Source: Tersicoccus solisilvae (GTDB taxonomy: Bacteria; Actinomycetota; Actinomycetes; Actinomycetales; Micrococcaceae). Taken from it: a stretch of 64,000 bases of DNA. Numbering within the stretch: the first letter of the stretch is position 1; each line of letters starts with the position of its first letter. Positions 26,659-34,153 of this stretch are shown here, piece after piece. The stretch covers positions 1-64,000 of the forward strand of contig NZ_BMJI01000003.1 of assembly GCF_014643255.1 (NCBI RefSeq), written 5' to 3'. The position numbers and the translations under genes are program-made. The notes below the pieces were generated by a model, which was given only the letters and a program-made list of their open reading frames with translations, was not told the DNA's origin and did no database searches.

Positions 26659-27399
26659 TCAGGCGGCGAGGCGGGCGCCGAGCCACAGGAAGAACTCGAC
26701 GTTGCCGTCCTGGCCGGGCAGGGGACTGACCGCCTCCCCGCGGAGGGTGAGCCCCGCCTCGCCTGCCGCGGCGATCACGCCGTCGACGGCGGCGCGCCGG
26801 TCGGCCTCCGCGACGACGACGCCGCCCTTGCCGAGCCGGGACCGGCCCACCTCGAACTGGGGTTTGACCATCAGCAGCAGGTCCCCGCCCGGGGCGGTGA
26901 CCGCGGCGAGCGGCTCGACCACCAGGCGCAACGAGATGAACGACAGGTCGGCGACCGTCAGCTCGACCGGGCCGCCGATGTCGGCGGCGGTCAGGTGCCG
27001 GATGTTCAGGCCCTCGACGACCCGCACGCGGGGGTCGTCGCGCAGCTGCGGGACGAGCTGGTCGTGCCCGACGTCGACGGCGGCGACCTCGCGGGCGCCG
27101 GCGCGCAGCAGCACGTCGGTGAACCCGCCCGTGGAGGCACCGGCGTCGAGGCAGCGGCGCCCGTGCACGCGCACGTCGGGGAAGGCCCGCAGGGCGCCGG
27201 CGAGCTTGTGCCCGGCGCGGCTGACGAACTCCTCGTCCGCCGCGGTGACGTCGACGACGTCGTCGGCTGCCGTGCCGGCCGAGGGCTTGGCCGCCGGCGA
27301 CCCGTTGACGGTGACCCGGCCCTCGCGCACCAGGGACGCGGCGTGGGTGCGGGAGCGCGCCAGCCCGCGGGCGACCAGCTCGACGTCGAGCCGGCTCAC
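26659..27399 (-). CDS. tlyA: TlyA-family 16S/23S rRNA 2'-O-methyltransferase
   Basis: A 246-residue protein: N-terminal S4 RNA-binding domain (RLDVELVARGLARSRTHAAS, then LVREGRVTVNG) and a C-terminal FtsJ-like methyltransferase with the SAM site CLDAGASTGGFTDVLLRAGA and VADLSFISLR; later LLLMVKPQFEVGRS carries the catalytic-type Lys. TlyA methylates C1920 of 23S rRNA and C1409 of 16S rRNA in mycobacteria and makes ribosomes capreomycin-sensitive. GTG start in the GTGAGCCGG context that is repeated upstream. Confidence 0.94.
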   Translation of the reverse strand: MSRLDVELVARGLARSRTHAASLVREGRVTVNGSPAAKPSAGTAADDVVDVTAADEEFVSRAGHKLAGALRAFPDVRVHGRRCLDAGASTGGFTDVLLRAGAREVAAVDVGHDQLVPQLRDDPRVRVVEGLNIRHLTAADIGGPVELTVADLSFISLRLVVEPLAAVTAPGGDLLLMVKPQFEVGRSRLGKGGVVVAEADRRAAVDGVIAAAGEAGLTLRGEAVSPLPGQDGNVEFFLWLGARLAA

Positions 27400-27433
27400 C
27401 GGGCCCGCCTCACGAGCCGGCTCACCGGGCCCG
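27387..27433. repeat. Direct repeat covering the tlyA start region
   Basis: A 21-nt sequence occurs at 27387-27407 and, without mismatch, at 27413-27433; a 12-nt partial copy (CCGGCTCACCGG) follows at 27431-27442 and contains the stop of the upstream ORF. The offset is 26 bp, so the upstream GTGAGCC copy is out of frame with tlyA. Confidence 0.85.
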
Positions 27434-27435
27434 GC

Positions 27436-27672
27436 TCACCGGTCATGGGGCCGTGGGCCCTCGGGGGCGTCCAACTCGGCGGTCAGGGCCGCGTGCAGGT
27501 CGGCGTACACCGCCGTCGGGTCGTCGGCGGCCCCCGTGCGGACGGCGTCGAGACGCTCGAGGATGCCGCGGACGGCGTCGTCGGTCAGTGCCGGGTCGTG
27601 CAGGTCGGGAAGGTCGGGCCACTCCGGTGGCTCCCCCAGCTCCGTCACGTCCGGCGCCTCGCGATCGTTCAC
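27436..27672 (-). CDS. Small acidic hypothetical protein of the tlyA-HAD locus
   Basis: A 78-residue acidic protein (MNDREAPDVTELGEPP... ending EGPRPHDR) with a central helical segment TDDAVRGILERLDAVRTGAA. Similar short ORFs sit between tlyA and the HAD gene in related actinobacteria; no function is known to me. The GTG start is preceded by TAGACT at 7 nt without Shine-Dalgarno, so a leaderless message is likely, probably shared with tlyA 36 nt downstream. Confidence 0.75.
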   Translation of the reverse strand: MNDREAPDVTELGEPPEWPDLPDLHDPALTDDAVRGILERLDAVRTGAADDPTAVYADLHAALTAELDAPEGPRPHDR

Positions 27673-27742
27673 GCCCGCCAGTCTAGGTCCCGGCCCGCAC
27701 GTCGAGGCCGGCCACCGGACGCGACGCCGCTATCCTCGGGTG

Positions 27743-28501
27743 GTGCATTCCCCCCGAGGCGCCTGCCGCGCCTGCCGGAACGGCGACGAGCTGGACATCG
27801 CCTTCTCCATGGCCTTCCAGCCGATCGTCGACGTCGAGACGTCGACGACCTTCGCGTACGAGGCGCTGGTCCGCGGGCCCGAGGGGCAGGGCGCGATGAG
27901 CGTGCTGGGCCAGGTGACCGAGGCGAACCGGTACGGCTTCGACCAGGCGTGCCGCGTCAAGGCGATCGAGACGGCGATGGCCGCGGGCATCGCCGACACG
28001 GACGCCCGGTTGTCCATCAACTTCCTGCCGAACGCGGTGTACTCGCCCGTCGCCTGCATCCAGCTGACGCTGCGCACGGCGGAACGGTACGCGTTCCCTC
28101 CGGAGCGGCTGATCTTCGAGTTCACGGAGAACGAGCAGATGGCGTCGCCCGATCACCTGGAGGCGATCATCGCCACCTACCGGGACATCGGGTTCGCCGT
28201 GGCCGTCGACGACTTCGGGGCCGGTCACTCCGGGCTGGACCTGTTCGCCCGCTTCCCCACCGACCTGGTGAAGCTGGACCGGGAGCTGGTGCGCGGCATC
28301 GACACCGATCGGCGCCGGCAGGCGGTGGCCCGCGCCCTGGTCGGCCTGTGCGCGGACCTGGACACGGTGCTGATCGCCGAGGGGATCGAGACGCTCGAGG
28401 AGGGGCGGGCGCTGCGCGACCTGGGGATCCGGTACCACCAGGGGTTCCTGTACGCGCGGCCCGGGTTCGAGTCGCTACCGGAGATCGCCGTCGCCCTCTG
28501 A
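27743..28501 (+). CDS. Stand-alone EAL-domain protein (probable c-di-GMP phosphodiesterase)
   Basis: A 252-residue protein made almost wholly of one EAL domain, with a short N-terminal CRACR segment. Conserved positions are visible: EALVRG, Asn in LSINFLPN, Glu in FEFTENEQ, DDFGAGHSGLDL, Lys in LVKLDREL, AEGIET and HQGFLYARP. The active-site set looks complete, so hydrolysis of c-di-GMP to pGpG is plausible. No sensor domain is attached. Of two adjacent GTG codons, 27743 is favoured because TATCCT ends 6 nt before it. It begins accessory island 3. Confidence 0.88.
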   Translation: MHSPRGACRACRNGDELDIAFSMAFQPIVDVETSTTFAYEALVRGPEGQGAMSVLGQVTEANRYGFDQACRVKAIETAMAAGIADTDARLSINFLPNAVYSPVACIQLTLRTAERYAFPPERLIFEFTENEQMASPDHLEAIIATYRDIGFAVAVDDFGAGHSGLDLFARFPTDLVKLDRELVRGIDTDRRRQAVARALVGLCADLDTVLIAEGIETLEEGRALRDLGIRYHQGFLYARPGFESLPEIAVAL

Positions 28502-28543
28502 GGCCGCAATACGCAGGTAACCGCGTCTCACTAGTCTCGGGGC

Positions 28544-29575
28544 ATGGCATCACTCGCACCCGCCGCGTCGTCCCGCGCGCTGCTCCCGGTCGTCGTCGCG
28601 ATCGGTGTCCTCACGGCGCTCGGCGCGGCGACCCTCGGCGCCGCCGCGGTGACGGCACCGGGATCCGCGCCGACCGTGCTGGGCCTGGGCGTGACGTGCT
28701 GGCTGCTCGGCGCGCGGCACGCCCTGGACGCGGACCACATCGCGGCGATCGACAACACGACCCGCCGGCTGCTGGACCGGTCAGACGGAGACTCGACGGG
28801 CACAGCCGACGCCGGCCGGCCCCGCGCCGCCACCACCGGCTTCTGGTTCGCCCTCGGGCACAGCACCGTCGTGTTCGCGGCGGTCGTGCTGATCACCGCC
28901 GGCGTCGCGGTGCTGCGCGACCAGCTCGCCGACGACGGGTCGCCGCTCGGCCGGTTCACCGGGGTGTGGGGACCCCTCGTCTCCAGCGCGTTCCTGCTGC
29001 TGATCGCGGTGCTGAACCTGCGGATGCTGGCCGCCACCCGGCGCGCGCTCGGCACCGACGGCGACCGGGTGCCCGCGCCGGCGGGCGGCCCACTGACCCG
29101 GCTGTTCGCCGCACCGCTGCGGCGGATCGACACGCCCCGAGCGATGTACCCGGTCGGGCTGCTGTTCGGGCTCGGCTTCGACACGGCGACGACGATCGGG
29201 CTGATCGTCATCGCCGCGGGATCCGCCGCCCTGCTGCCCGCGTGGGCGGCGCTCGCCCTGCCCGTCGTGTTCGCCGCCGGGATGACCCTGGTCGACACGC
29301 TCGACGCCGTCCTGATGGAACGCGCGTACGGGTGGGCGCTGCGTGACCGGCGCCGGCGGCTGACCTACAACACCGTCGTCACCGGCGTCTCGATCCTGGC
29401 CGCCGTCGGCGTCGCGGCCGTCACCCTGGCGGCACTGGGCACCGAGCTGCTCGGGGACGTGCCGGTGCTCGGCCGGCTCGCCGCCGTCGACCTGCAGTAC
29501 GCGGGCGTCGCGCTGGTCGGCTTCTTCGCGGTCGCGTTCGCCGTGACGCTGCTGCGCACCCGCACCCCGACGTGA
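28544..29575 (+). CDS. NiCoT-family nickel/cobalt permease
   Basis: A 343-residue inner-membrane permease of the HoxN/NixA type with about eight membrane helices. The signature ARHALDADHIAAIDNTTR in TM2 (HX4DH) binds the metal ion; further family motifs are FWFALGHSTVVF and GLLFGLGFDTATTIGL. It would import Ni2+ and/or Co2+ at high affinity; no urease, hydrogenase or cobalamin gene is in the window to indicate use. TAGTCT lies 6 nt before the ATG, so the transcript is probably leaderless. Confidence 0.92.
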   Translation: MASLAPAASSRALLPVVVAIGVLTALGAATLGAAAVTAPGSAPTVLGLGVTCWLLGARHALDADHIAAIDNTTRRLLDRSDGDSTGTADAGRPRAATTGFWFALGHSTVVFAAVVLITAGVAVLRDQLADDGSPLGRFTGVWGPLVSSAFLLLIAVLNLRMLAATRRALGTDGDRVPAPAGGPLTRLFAAPLRRIDTPRAMYPVGLLFGLGFDTATTIGLIVIAAGSAALLPAWAALALPVVFAAGMTLVDTLDAVLMERAYGWALRDRRRRLTYNTVVTGVSILAAVGVAAVTLAALGTELLGDVPVLGRLAAVDLQYAGVALVGFFAVAFAVTLLRTRTPT

Positions 29576-29607
29576 CGGGACCGGTCACGGTAAGTACGCT
29601 TCACGTC

Positions 29608-30561
29608 ATGAACGCAACTTCCGTGACGACGAGGTCGCGGGCGGCCACCCGGCCCCGGATGTCCCGCATGCGCCGGCGTGAGGCCATCGCCGGGTATCTG
29701 TTCATCTCGCCCTGGATCGTGGGTTTCCTCGTCTTCACGGTCGGCGCGATGGCCTACAGCCTCGTCATCTCCTTCAGCCGGTACAACCTGGCGACGAACC
29801 TCGCCCGCCCGGTGGGCACCCGCAACTACGAGCAGCTCTTCGCCGACCCGAAGGTCGCCACCGCGCTGGCCAACACGCTCTACTTCGCCGTCATGGCGGT
29901 GCCCCTGGAGATCTGTTTCGCGCTGCTGCTGGCGCTCCTGCTGTCCCGGGTCGGCCGCGGCGCCGGCTTCTTCCGGTCGGTGTTCTACCTGCCCAAGATG
30001 ACGCCCGCCGTGGCCACGGCGTCCGTGTTCCTGCTGCTGCTCAACGGCAATACGGGCGCCATCAACCAGGCACTGCGGGCCATCGGGATCCCGGGCCCGC
30101 AGTGGCTGGTCGACCCGACCTGGGTCAAACCGTCGATCGTGCTGATGACCCTGTGGGGCGTCTCCGGCACCATGGTGATCTTCCTCGCCGCCCTGAAGGC
30201 GGTGCCGCTCGACCTGTACGAGGCGGCGGCGCTGGACGGGGCCGGGCCGGTTCGCCGCTTCTTCTCCATCACCGTGCCGATGATCTCGCCCACCATCTTC
30301 TTCAACGTCATCGTGCTGACCATCGCCGCGCTGCAGGTGTTCGACTCGGCGTACCTGCTGTTCTGGCGGGACCAGTCGAACGCATCCCCCGAGGCGTCGC
30401 TGTTCTACGGCATCTACCTGTTCCAGCAGGCGTTCCGGGACTTCAACTTCGGCTTCGCCTCGGCTATGGCGTGGCTGCTGTTCGTCATCATCATGCTGAT
30501 CAGCCTGATCCAGACTCGCCTCGCGAAGCGCTGGGTGTACTACGAGGGAGGCGCGCAGTGA
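29608..30561 (+). CDS. Sugar ABC transporter permease 1 (MalF/UgpA type)
   Basis: A 317-residue permease with six predicted membrane helices, starting with AIAGYLFISPWIVGFLVF. The cytoplasmic EAA loop that contacts the ATPase is LYEAAALDGAGPVRRFFSIT. It belongs to the CUT1 sugar/oligosaccharide class. TACGCT ends 7 nt before the ATG, consistent with a leaderless message. It overlaps permease 2 by 4 nt (GTGA). The solute-binding protein is at 32527-33903 on the other strand; no ATPase gene is nearby, so a shared MsiK-like ATPase is probably used. Confidence 0.93.
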   Translation: MNATSVTTRSRAATRPRMSRMRRREAIAGYLFISPWIVGFLVFTVGAMAYSLVISFSRYNLATNLARPVGTRNYEQLFADPKVATALANTLYFAVMAVPLEICFALLLALLLSRVGRGAGFFRSVFYLPKMTPAVATASVFLLLLNGNTGAINQALRAIGIPGPQWLVDPTWVKPSIVLMTLWGVSGTMVIFLAALKAVPLDLYEAAALDGAGPVRRFFSITVPMISPTIFFNVIVLTIAALQVFDSAYLLFWRDQSNASPEASLFYGIYLFQQAFRDFNFGFASAMAWLLFVIIMLISLIQTRLAKRWVYYEGGAQ

Positions 30562-31571
30562 GCGAGCGAACCGAACCCGCACCGATGCGACGCGTCGCTT
30601 CCGGGGCCGTGGTGGGCGGGACGACGGCGACGACGGCCACCGGCGTCAGCACGGGCGGCACCGCGCCCTCCCCGGTGCTCGTCGCGGCCCCGGGCGCGGC
30701 CCCCGTCGAGCCCGCCGGCCGCCGCCGTCGGCGCGTCCGGCCGTGCACCGTGCTGCTGTGGGTGCTGCTGCTCGGGTTCACCGCCCTGTTCCTCTACCCG
30801 CTGGTGTGGCTGCTCGCCGCGAGCCTGAAGCCGCGCGGCGAGGTGTTCGACAACCGGCTGATCCCCCAGACCTTCACCCCCGAGAACTACGTGCAGGTCT
30901 GGCAGCAGCTGCCCCTGCTCAGCTGGCTGGGCAACAGCGTGCTCATCGCCGTCATCGCGGCCGGCCTGGTCACCATCTCCAGCGCCGTCGTCGCCTTCGG
31001 CTTCGCCTACTTCCGCTTCCCGGGCCGGAACCTGCTGTTCGGCCTGGTGCTGGCGACCATGATGCTGCCCGGGGCCGTGACCATGGTGCCGCAGTACCTG
31101 ATCTGGAAGAACCTCGGGGTGCTGGGCACCTGGATCCCGCTGTTCGGGATGAACCTGTTCGGGTCGGCGTTCTACATCTTCCTGCAGCGCCAGTTCTTCC
31201 TGGGCCTGCCGCGGGACCTGTTCGAGGCCGCCCGCATCGACGGCGCCAGCTACGTCGGCATGTTCCGCCGGATCGCGCTGCCCCTGTCCGTCCCCTCGCT
31301 CATCATCATCTTCATCTTCGAGTTCCAGGCCAGCTGGAACAATCTCCAGGCCGCGCTGATCTACCTCAACGCCGGCTCCGAGGAGGGCTACACGGTGCCG
31401 CTGGGCATCGCGCGGGCGATGACGATGTTCTCGCCCACCAACGGCGGGCACGGCGACTACCAGTACGTCATGGTCGCGGCGCTGGTGGTCACCATCCCGA
31501 TGCTGCTGCTGTTCTCCTTCGCGCAGCGCTACTTCATCGAGGGCGTGGCCACGCAGGGCCGGAAGGGCTGA
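30558..31571 (+). CDS. Sugar ABC transporter permease 2 (MalG/UgpE type)
   Basis: A 337-residue permease with a long, Ala/Gly/Thr-rich cytoplasmic N-terminus (about 55 residues) before TM1 (CTVLLWVLLLGFTALFLYPL). Six helices; EAA loop FEAARIDGASYVGMFRRIAL. GTG start preceded by GGGAGG and overlapping the first permease stop. Its own stop overlaps the start of the hydrolase gene by 1 nt (TGATG), so all three genes form one operon. Confidence 0.93.
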   Translation: MSERTEPAPMRRVASGAVVGGTTATTATGVSTGGTAPSPVLVAAPGAAPVEPAGRRRRRVRPCTVLLWVLLLGFTALFLYPLVWLLAASLKPRGEVFDNRLIPQTFTPENYVQVWQQLPLLSWLGNSVLIAVIAAGLVTISSAVVAFGFAYFRFPGRNLLFGLVLATMMLPGAVTMVPQYLIWKNLGVLGTWIPLFGMNLFGSAFYIFLQRQFFLGLPRDLFEAARIDGASYVGMFRRIALPLSVPSLIIIFIFEFQASWNNLQAALIYLNAGSEEGYTVPLGIARAMTMFSPTNGGHGDYQYVMVAALVVTIPMLLLFSFAQRYFIEGVATQGRKG

Positions 31572-32458
31572 TGTTCGACGGCTTCACGGAGGAGCGGATC
31601 GACGTCGGCGACGCCGTGATCCTCACCCGGCACCGTGCCGGGGCCGGGCTGCCCGTGCTGCTGCTCCACGGGCACCCGCGGACGTCTGCGACGTGGCACC
31701 GGGTCGCGCCCCTGCTGGCGGACGCCGGCCTGCCCGTCGTGTGCGCGGACCTGCGCGGCTACGGCCGATCGACGGGGCCGGCACCGTCCCCGGACCACTC
31801 CGCCCACGCCAAGCGGGCCGTCGCGGGCGACATGCTCGCGGTCATGCGCAGCCTCGGGCACGAGCGGTTCGCCCTCGTCGGACACGACCGCGGCAGCTAC
31901 GTCGCGCTTCGGCTGGCACTGGACCACCCCGCGGCCGTCTCCTGCGTCAGCCTGCTCGACTGCCTTCCCCTGAGCGAGCATCTCGATCGCGCCGACGCCC
32001 GCTTCGCCACCGCCTGGTGGCACTGGTTCTTCTACGCCCAGCCGGAAATCCCCGAGCGAGTCATCACCGCCGACCCCGACGCCTGGTACCGGGGCGACCC
32101 GGACACCATGGGCGCGGAGAATCACGCCGAGTGGCGGGCGGCCGTGCGGGACCCCGACGTGGTCCTGGCCATGCTCGAGGACTACCGGGCGGGGCTGACG
32201 GTCGACGCCGCCGCCGAGCGGGCCGACCGCGCCGCCGGGCGGCGGCTGACGATGCCGGTGCAGGTGCTGTGGTCCCGCCGGGACGACCTCGAGGACCTGT
32301 ACGGGGATCCGCTGGCGATCTGGCGGAGCTGGGCGAGCGACCTGCGCGGCCACGGGATCGACTCCGGTCACCACCTCGCGGAGGAGGCTCCCGAGGAGCT
32401 GACGGCGGCGCTCCGGTCGTTCCTCGCGGACGTGGCCGCCCCGAGCCCGAAGGGCTGA
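31571..32458 (+). CDS. Alpha/beta hydrolase related to haloacetate (fluoroacetate) dehalogenases
   Basis: A 295-residue alpha/beta hydrolase. It parallels fluoroacetate dehalogenase closely: LLHGHPRTSATWHRVAPLL, nucleophile Asp106 with Arg107 in ALVGHDRGSYVAL, acid Asp130 in SLLDCLP, halide-pocket-type His151/Trp152 in WWHWFFYAQPE, EDYRAG, and catalytic His267 in DSGHHLAEEAPEEL. The second carboxylate-binding Arg (HDRGxR in characterised enzymes, as I recall) is Tyr110 here, so the natural substrate may not be a haloacetate; epoxide hydrolases are the nearest alternative. It is coupled to the ABC permeases, suggesting its substrate is imported by them or derived from the import. Confidence 0.82.
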   Translation: MFDGFTEERIDVGDAVILTRHRAGAGLPVLLLHGHPRTSATWHRVAPLLADAGLPVVCADLRGYGRSTGPAPSPDHSAHAKRAVAGDMLAVMRSLGHERFALVGHDRGSYVALRLALDHPAAVSCVSLLDCLPLSEHLDRADARFATAWWHWFFYAQPEIPERVITADPDAWYRGDPDTMGAENHAEWRAAVRDPDVVLAMLEDYRAGLTVDAAAERADRAAGRRLTMPVQVLWSRRDDLEDLYGDPLAIWRSWASDLRGHGIDSGHHLAEEAPEELTAALRSFLADVAAPSPKG

Positions 32459-32467
32459 CGCCGGCAA

Positions 32468-32507
32468 CGACGGAGGGATCGGCCCGGTCGGCTGACCCCC
32501 TCCGTCG
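32468..32507. terminator. Bidirectional hairpin between convergent genes
   Basis: A perfect 10-bp stem (CGACGGAGGG / CCCTCCGTCG) with a 20-nt loop lies between the hydrolase and solute-binding-protein stops, so it can end both transcripts. Confidence 0.7.
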
Positions 32508-32526
32508 GTCGCGGTGACGCCGGCGG

Positions 32527-33903
32527 CTACTGGTCCGCCGTCTGGTTGTACGAGCGCATCGCGGCGGCCTGCGCGTCCGCGAGCGCCTGCTGCGGCTCCT
32601 TCTGGCCGAGCAGGGCCGCCGTGATGGCGTTCTTCAGTTCGTTCTTGATCGCCTCGCCGGCGGGCGAGACGCCGATCGACTTCCCGTCGTCGACGATGTC
32701 GTAGAAGGTGCTGATCGCCGCGTCGAAGCCCGCGTTGCCGGTCGCCTTGACGTACTTCTGCCGGATCGCGGTGTCGGCGGCCGGCGAGCCGGTGAACAGG
32801 CCGGTGTTGATCGCGCCCGGCGTCTTGGCCAGCGTCTCGGACCGGGCCTTCGCCGCGGCGTCCCATGCCGGCTGCGAGACGAGGCTGAGTGCCCAGGCGC
32901 ACGCGGCGTCGGGATTCTTGGCGCTGGCCGGGATGACGAAGGCGCTGCCACCGGCGTAGGTGATGGGCTTGCCCTCGGTGTCCTTGAAGGCGACGGCGGA
33001 GATCTTCTCCTGCGCCACGTACGGGGAGAGCACGTTCAGGTACCACTGGGCGTTGGCCTGGGCCCCCACCTGATCCTTGACGTACTGGTTGTTCTTGCCG
33101 AACGTGTCGAAGGCGTCGGAGAAACTCTTGATCTTCGCGTGCCCGCCCTGGGCGTCGGAGATCTTCTTCAGTGTCTCGATCGCGGTGACGTTCTTCGCGT
33201 CGTCGAGGGTGGGCTTGCCGCTGTCGTCCATCAGCTTGCCGCCGCTGGCGAGCATCCACAGCTCCGGCTGGCCCGTCGCCACGGGGTCGAACCCCAGCCG
33301 GGTCGGGGCGCCGCCGCTGGCCTTGTACATTGTCTTGGCTGCGGCCACCAGGTCGTCGGGCTTCGAGGTGTCGATCTGCTCGGCCTTCACCCCGGCCTCG
33401 TCCAGCACGCGGGTGTTCGTGATGATGGCGGCGGGCTGGTAGAACTGCGGCACCGCCCACAGCTGGTCCCTGTACTTCACCGAGTCGGCGACCGCCGGGT
33501 AGAACAGCGTCGACGCGTCCACGTGGTGCGCGGCGTAGCACTGGTCGAGCGGCTTGATCAGGCCCTGCGCGGCGTAGGTGCCGACCAGCGCCCGGTCCAT
33601 CTGCACGACGTCGGGCAGGTCGCCGGAGGCGGCCCGGGTGGTGAACTTCTGCGAGTCGAACGACGTCTGGTCCAGCTTGACGGTGACCCCGCCGACCTGG
33701 CTCTGCGCGTAGGCGAGGCGGGCCTTGCCCACGTCGTCCGCGTTGTCGAACGCCCAGGCGCTCAGGGTGCCGGAGGGGCTCGCGCCGAACGACGCCGCCT
33801 CGGAGGAGTCGTCTCCACCGGAGTCACTGCCGCCGGCGCAACCCGTCAGGGCGAGAGCGGAAACGAGGAGTACGGCCGACGCGGGCCGGACGGGAAGCGA
33901 CAT
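32527..33903 (-). CDS. ABC transporter sugar-binding lipoprotein
   Basis: A 458-residue extracytoplasmic solute-binding protein of family 1. The signal peptide ends in the lipobox LALTGC (Cys21-22 region), followed by a Gly/Ser/Asp-rich linker. Later features include DLPDVVQMDRALVGTYAAQG and LWAVPQFYQPAAIITNT, and AVYRDQLW-like hinge segments typical of CUT1 binding proteins. GGAGG lies 8 nt before the ATG. It is encoded convergently to the permease pair it most likely serves, an unusual layout for CUT1 systems where the binding-protein gene normally leads the operon. Confidence 0.92.
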   Translation of the reverse strand: MSLPVRPASAVLLVSALALTGCAGGSDSGGDDSSEAASFGASPSGTLSAWAFDNADDVGKARLAYAQSQVGGVTVKLDQTSFDSQKFTTRAASGDLPDVVQMDRALVGTYAAQGLIKPLDQCYAAHHVDASTLFYPAVADSVKYRDQLWAVPQFYQPAAIITNTRVLDEAGVKAEQIDTSKPDDLVAAAKTMYKASGGAPTRLGFDPVATGQPELWMLASGGKLMDDSGKPTLDDAKNVTAIETLKKISDAQGGHAKIKSFSDAFDTFGKNNQYVKDQVGAQANAQWYLNVLSPYVAQEKISAVAFKDTEGKPITYAGGSAFVIPASAKNPDAACAWALSLVSQPAWDAAAKARSETLAKTPGAINTGLFTGSPAADTAIRQKYVKATGNAGFDAAISTFYDIVDDGKSIGVSPAGEAIKNELKNAITAALLGQKEPQQALADAQAAAMRSYNQTADQ

Positions 33904-34153
33904 CGTTGTCCTCCGATCAGGGGCCGGCGAACGACCGGCAAACGGTGCGTCCCTACATCAGCACGCTGTGAGATGAACGTAGACCAGGCACCAGACCGGG
34001 GCAACTCGGCGCGCTGGACCCCGTCCCGGGCTCGCGAGGGCGTCGCCGGTGCAGGTGTCACCGCCGGGAAACACGGCGCTGACGTGGGCGCAACGGTGAC
34101 TCGTCAGGGTGGGAGGGTCAGCATCCGCTCGCCCGCACCCCGGGAGGACCACG

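Noticed and set aside
31529-33541. 670-residue minus-strand open frame
   Set aside because: Overlaps two real genes in another frame; the solute-binding protein frame with a lipobox and Shine-Dalgarno is clearly the coding one.
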